Below are positions 61,652-64,000 of a stretch of DNA of 64,000 nucleotides, piece by piece. The position numbers and the translations under genes are program-made. The stretch lies in the NCBI RefSeq assembly GCF_022829405.1, contig NZ_JAKSXW010000140.1, positions 1 to 64,000 of the forward strand. The letters run 5' to 3'. Under the pieces are notes generated by a model, which was not told the origin of the DNA, made no database searches, and saw only the letters and a list, made by a program, of their open reading frames with translations. The DNA is from Methylobacterium sp. J-076. Lineage in GTDB: Bacteria > Pseudomonadota > Alphaproteobacteria > Rhizobiales > Beijerinckiaceae. Position 1 is the stretch's first letter. Each line of letters begins with the position of its first letter.

Positions 61652-62638
61652 TCAGGCGAGCATCGAGGGCACGGAGTCGGCCGCCAGGAGACGCCGGGCT
61701 TCGTCCGCATCGAGGTGCATGCGGGCGATCAGGTCGTCCGCGCTGGCGAAACGCTCCTCGCCGCGGATGTACCCGACGAACTCGACCGCCAGCTCCTGCC
61801 CGTAGAGGTCGCCCGTGAAGTCGAACAGGTTCACCTCCAGCAACGGGGCGCCGTCATCGAAGGTCGGGCGGCGCCCGTAGCTCGCGACGCCGTCCCGCAG
61901 CCCGCCGTCGGGGAGCCGCACCCGCACGCCGTAGATGCCATGGGCGAGGCCGCACTCGGTGAGCATGAGGTTGGCGGTGGGGTAGCCGAGGGTCCGCCCG
62001 CGCTTGTCGCCGTGCCGCACCGCCGCCATCACGAACCAGCGGTAGCCCAGCAGGTCGTTGGCCCGGGCGATGTCCCCCTCCGCCAGCGCCGCGCGGATCT
62101 TGCTGGAGGAGACGGGCACCTCCTCGCCCGCCAGGGCGACGGGATCCACGAGGCGGCAGGTCAGGCCCGCCTCGCGGCAGAGGTCCTGAAGCAAGGCCGG
62201 CGTCCCCTCGCGGGCGCGGCCGAAATGGAAGTCGTGCCCGACCACGACCCCCGACAGGCCGAGCCCGTCTTTCAGGAACTCCATGACGAAGGCGCGGGCG
62301 CCGGTTGCGGCCAGGGCGGCGTCGAATCGCCGGATGATGAGGCCGTCGAGGCCGCTGCGGGCGAACAGGATCTCCTTGGCTTGCGGACCGGTCAGCCGGA
62401 ACATCGGCGCTTCGGGGCGGAAGAACGCCCGCGGATGCGGCTCGAAGGTCAGGGCCGCGGCGGGGTGGCCGCCGGCCTCCGCCTCCGCCCGCACGGCGGC
62501 CGCGAGCGCCCGGTGGCCGCGGTGCACGCCATCGAAATTGCCGATTGCCGCCACGGCGCCGCGCAGCGCCGCCGGCACGGCCTCGTCCGCACGGCAGAGG
62601 ATGAAGGGCCGCACGGTCGTCTCGTCGCCAGGGGCCAT
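61652..62638 (-). CDS. ribF: Bifunctional riboflavin kinase/FAD synthetase
   Basis: 328 residues. FAD synthetase (about 1-180) has AIGNFDGVHRGHRALAAAVR (nucleotidyl-transfer HxGH-type) and GVVVGHDFHFGRAREG; flavokinase (about 190-320) has RTLGYPTANLML and LLEVNLFDFTGDLYGQ. Converts riboflavin to FMN then FAD. Located immediately after the DUF2093 gene on the minus strand. Confidence 0.95.
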   Translation of the reverse strand: MAPGDETTVRPFILCRADEAVPAALRGAVAAIGNFDGVHRGHRALAAAVRAEAEAGGHPAAALTFEPHPRAFFRPEAPMFRLTGPQAKEILFARSGLDGLIIRRFDAALAATGARAFVMEFLKDGLGLSGVVVGHDFHFGRAREGTPALLQDLCREAGLTCRLVDPVALAGEEVPVSSSKIRAALAEGDIARANDLLGYRWFVMAAVRHGDKRGRTLGYPTANLMLTECGLAHGIYGVRVRLPDGGLRDGVASYGRRPTFDDGAPLLEVNLFDFTGDLYGQELAVEFVGYIRGEERFASADDLIARMHLDADEARRLLAADSVPSMLA

Positions 62639-62800
62639 CGGATCAGGGTCGGTGCTCTCGGGCGCGCCGGTCGGCGGGTGAAGCCCCCGCGGAACCCGCG
62701 CCGCGGGACCCTGCCGAAACGGGCAGGGCCGGTCAAGCGAGCTCTCTGCCGCCGCTTTAACGGCTTTGCAACAAGCTCAACGGTAGGGTCAGTGAAGGTC

Positions 62801-62834
62801 CAGCGAAATCAATCCGCAGGACAGCGAAATCAAT
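62801..62834. promoter_or_regulatory. Direct repeats upstream of cheY
   Basis: CAGCGAAATCAAT occurs twice, at 62801-62813 and 62822-62834, 21 bases apart start-to-start (two DNA turns). They lie about 50-80 bases before cheY and could be activator sites on one face of the helix. Confidence 0.5.
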
Positions 62835-62881
62835 ACAGGCCGGGCGCCCAGCGTCCCGCGTGACCTCGGAGCATTTGGTTC

Positions 62882-63265
62882 ATGGCTCTCGATCTGAGCA
62901 TGCCGATCCTCGTCGTCGACGATTACCAGACGATGGTTCGGATCATCCGTAACCTCTTGAAGCAGCTCGGCTTCGAGGAGGTGGACGACGCCTCCGACGG
63001 GACGGCGGCCCTCGCCCGGATGAAGGGCCGCAAGTACGGCCTCGTCATCTCCGACTGGAACATGGAGCCGATGACCGGCTACGAACTCCTGCGCCATGTC
63101 CGCGCCGACGAGGGCCTGCGGACGACGCCGTTCATCATGGTCACCGCCGAGTCGAAGACCGAGAACGTCATCGCCGCCAAGAAGGCCGGCGTGAACAACT
63201 ACATCGTCAAGCCGTTCAACGCGGCCACGCTGAAGTCGAAGATCGAAGCCGTCTGCGGAAGCTGA
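62882..63265 (+). CDS. cheY: Chemotaxis response regulator CheY
   Basis: 127 residues, a single receiver domain. PILVVDDYQTMVRIIRNLL holds the acidic pocket, LVISDWNMEPMTG the phospho-acceptor Asp, IMVTAESKTE the conserved Thr, and NYIVKPFNAATL the Lys. Diffusible regulator of the flagellar motor. Its stop overlaps the cheZ start (TGATG). Confidence 0.95.
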   Translation: MALDLSMPILVVDDYQTMVRIIRNLLKQLGFEEVDDASDGTAALARMKGRKYGLVISDWNMEPMTGYELLRHVRADEGLRTTPFIMVTAESKTENVIAAKKAGVNNYIVKPFNAATLKSKIEAVCGS

Positions 63266-63903
63266 TGCGCCATCCGGGGCCGGCGGGAACCTCCGCCGCG
63301 CATCCGGGACGACCGTGGCGGCACGGGCGGGTCATGCGTGACGATCCGGCATTCAAGGTAAAGCAGATGGCTCAGGCGCAGCGGCACATACCTGCGGACA
63401 TCCGCGAGTTCGAATCGGCGGCGGTGGTCTCCGAACTCATCCAGATCGCCGAATACATCACCCACATGCGCGAAGAGATCGCGGCTCTGCGCGCCAACGA
63501 GATGAGCCGCGACAGGATCCCGATGGCGCATGAGGAGCTCGGCAGCGTCCTCATGGCCACGGCCGGCGCGACCAACCGGATCATGGCCGCCGCCGAAGCG
63601 CTCCTGAACCTCCCCGAGGGGCCGGAGCACCGCCCCGCGCTGGAGGAGCATGTCGGGACGATCTTCGAGGCCTGCGCCTTCCAGGACATCACCGGCCAGC
63701 GGATCTCGAAGGTGGTGGACGCGCTCCAGAGCTTCGAGCAGCGCCTGGACCGCTTCATCGGCGCCGTGCGCGCCCGGGACGCGGCGATCTCCGATCCTTC
63801 GGAGCGCGCCCGCCGCGACAGGGCCGCGGAGCTGATGCTGAACGGTCCCCAGGCGGAAGAGATCGCCACCAGCCAGGACGACATCGACGCCCTCTTCGCC
63901 TGA
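63265..63903 (+). CDS. cheZ: CheY phosphatase CheZ-like
   Basis: 212 residues from the ATG overlapping cheY; an ATG at 63334 is an alternative. Elongated helical protein with FQDITGQRISKVVDAL, the conserved catalytic stretch (the Gln-containing D-x-x-x-Q motif), preceded by long helices such as AAVVSELIQIAEYITHM, and a C-terminal CheY-binding tail EEIATSQDDIDALFA. Dephosphorylates CheY-P. Shorter leader at the start is weakly supported. Confidence 0.9.
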   Translation: MRHPGPAGTSAAHPGRPWRHGRVMRDDPAFKVKQMAQAQRHIPADIREFESAAVVSELIQIAEYITHMREEIAALRANEMSRDRIPMAHEELGSVLMATAGATNRIMAAAEALLNLPEGPEHRPALEEHVGTIFEACAFQDITGQRISKVVDALQSFEQRLDRFIGAVRARDAAISDPSERARRDRAAELMLNGPQAEEIATSQDDIDALFA

Positions 63904-63970
63904 CGGTCGACTCCGGCCGCGGGGGGCGGCTACATCACCCCCGACGTCCGGGTTCGAAAGGGGTTAGAGA

Positions 63971-64000
63971 ATGACCGCGCGGCTCTGGTCCGACCTGACC
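63971..64000 (+). CDS. Start of an unidentified gene (truncated by window)
   Basis: ATG at 63971 with a GGGGTTAGAGA ribosome-like site; only ten codons (MTARLWSDLT) are visible. It follows cheZ in the same orientation and may be part of the chemotaxis operon, but there is too little to name it. Confidence 0.35.
   Translation, partial: MTARLWSDLT

Overview
The window is a very GC-rich (about 70% by eye) chromosomal segment of an alphaproteobacterium, most likely Methylobacterium/Methylorubrum or a close relative in the Rhizobiales. Pointers are the mdh-sucC-sucD-sucA-sucB-lpd gene order, alphaproteobacteria-specific families (DUF2093, DUF3597, EcfG-type sigma factor), the acyltransferase(DUF374)-waaA-lpxK order, possible Irr-type iron boxes and GGAAC-N16/17-CGTT stress promoters. 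I see no insertion sequence, prophage or CRISPR array.

Layout. (1) 1-5.96 kb: capsule locus with a polysaccharide-export lipoprotein (partial), kpsS, kpsC, a short-chain dehydrogenase and a formyltransferase. (2) 6-14.4 kb: APC permease, rpsO-pnp, glutathione S-transferase, several small membrane or stress proteins (three with EcfG-like promoters), ridA and a polyamine-type binding protein. (3) 14.9-18.3 kb: tRNA-Tyr, ruvC, AhpD-like protein, ynfA, a cupin resembling manganese hydroxynitrile lyases, xerC. (4) 18.3-29 kb: a minus-strand TCA block reading mdh, sucC, sucD, sucA, sucB, a DUF4160/DUF2442 pair, an SDR, lpdA, with hairpins or inverted repeats in its larger intercistronic gaps. (5) 29.4-41.9 kb: TetR regulator with a start problem, gloB, methyltransferase, membrane proteins, di-heme cytochrome c peroxidase, pbpC, and a transporter/acyltransferase/acyl-ACP synthetase fusion. 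(6) 41.9-55.8 kb: accessory catabolism, with cobalt-type nitrile hydratase (alpha, beta, accessory), an EcfG-type sigma factor, then two divergent coupled operons (binding protein-amidase; TPP enzyme-penicillin acylase-M81-M20) and a second amidase. (7) 56-61.6 kb: phosphoesterase, VIT-family iron/manganese exporter behind two Irr-like boxes, lipid A/Kdo genes (acyltransferase, waaA, lpxK), DUF2093. (8) 61.6-64 kb: ribF, cheY, cheZ and the first codons of another gene.

How the parts work together. The core blocks (TCA, lipid A, translation/RNA decay) are ordinary in content, but the TCA operon has unusual non-coding structure: a heptamer-based 24-bp inverted repeat, a 29-bp tandem repeat of two hairpins, and a third hairpin. 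The most accessory part is 42-56 kb, whose enzymes hydrolyse nitriles, amides and peptides and which suggests use of an unidentified nitrile- or amide-containing compound. A general-stress theme is supported by an EcfG-family sigma gene and up to four matching promoters in front of small membrane or unknown proteins.
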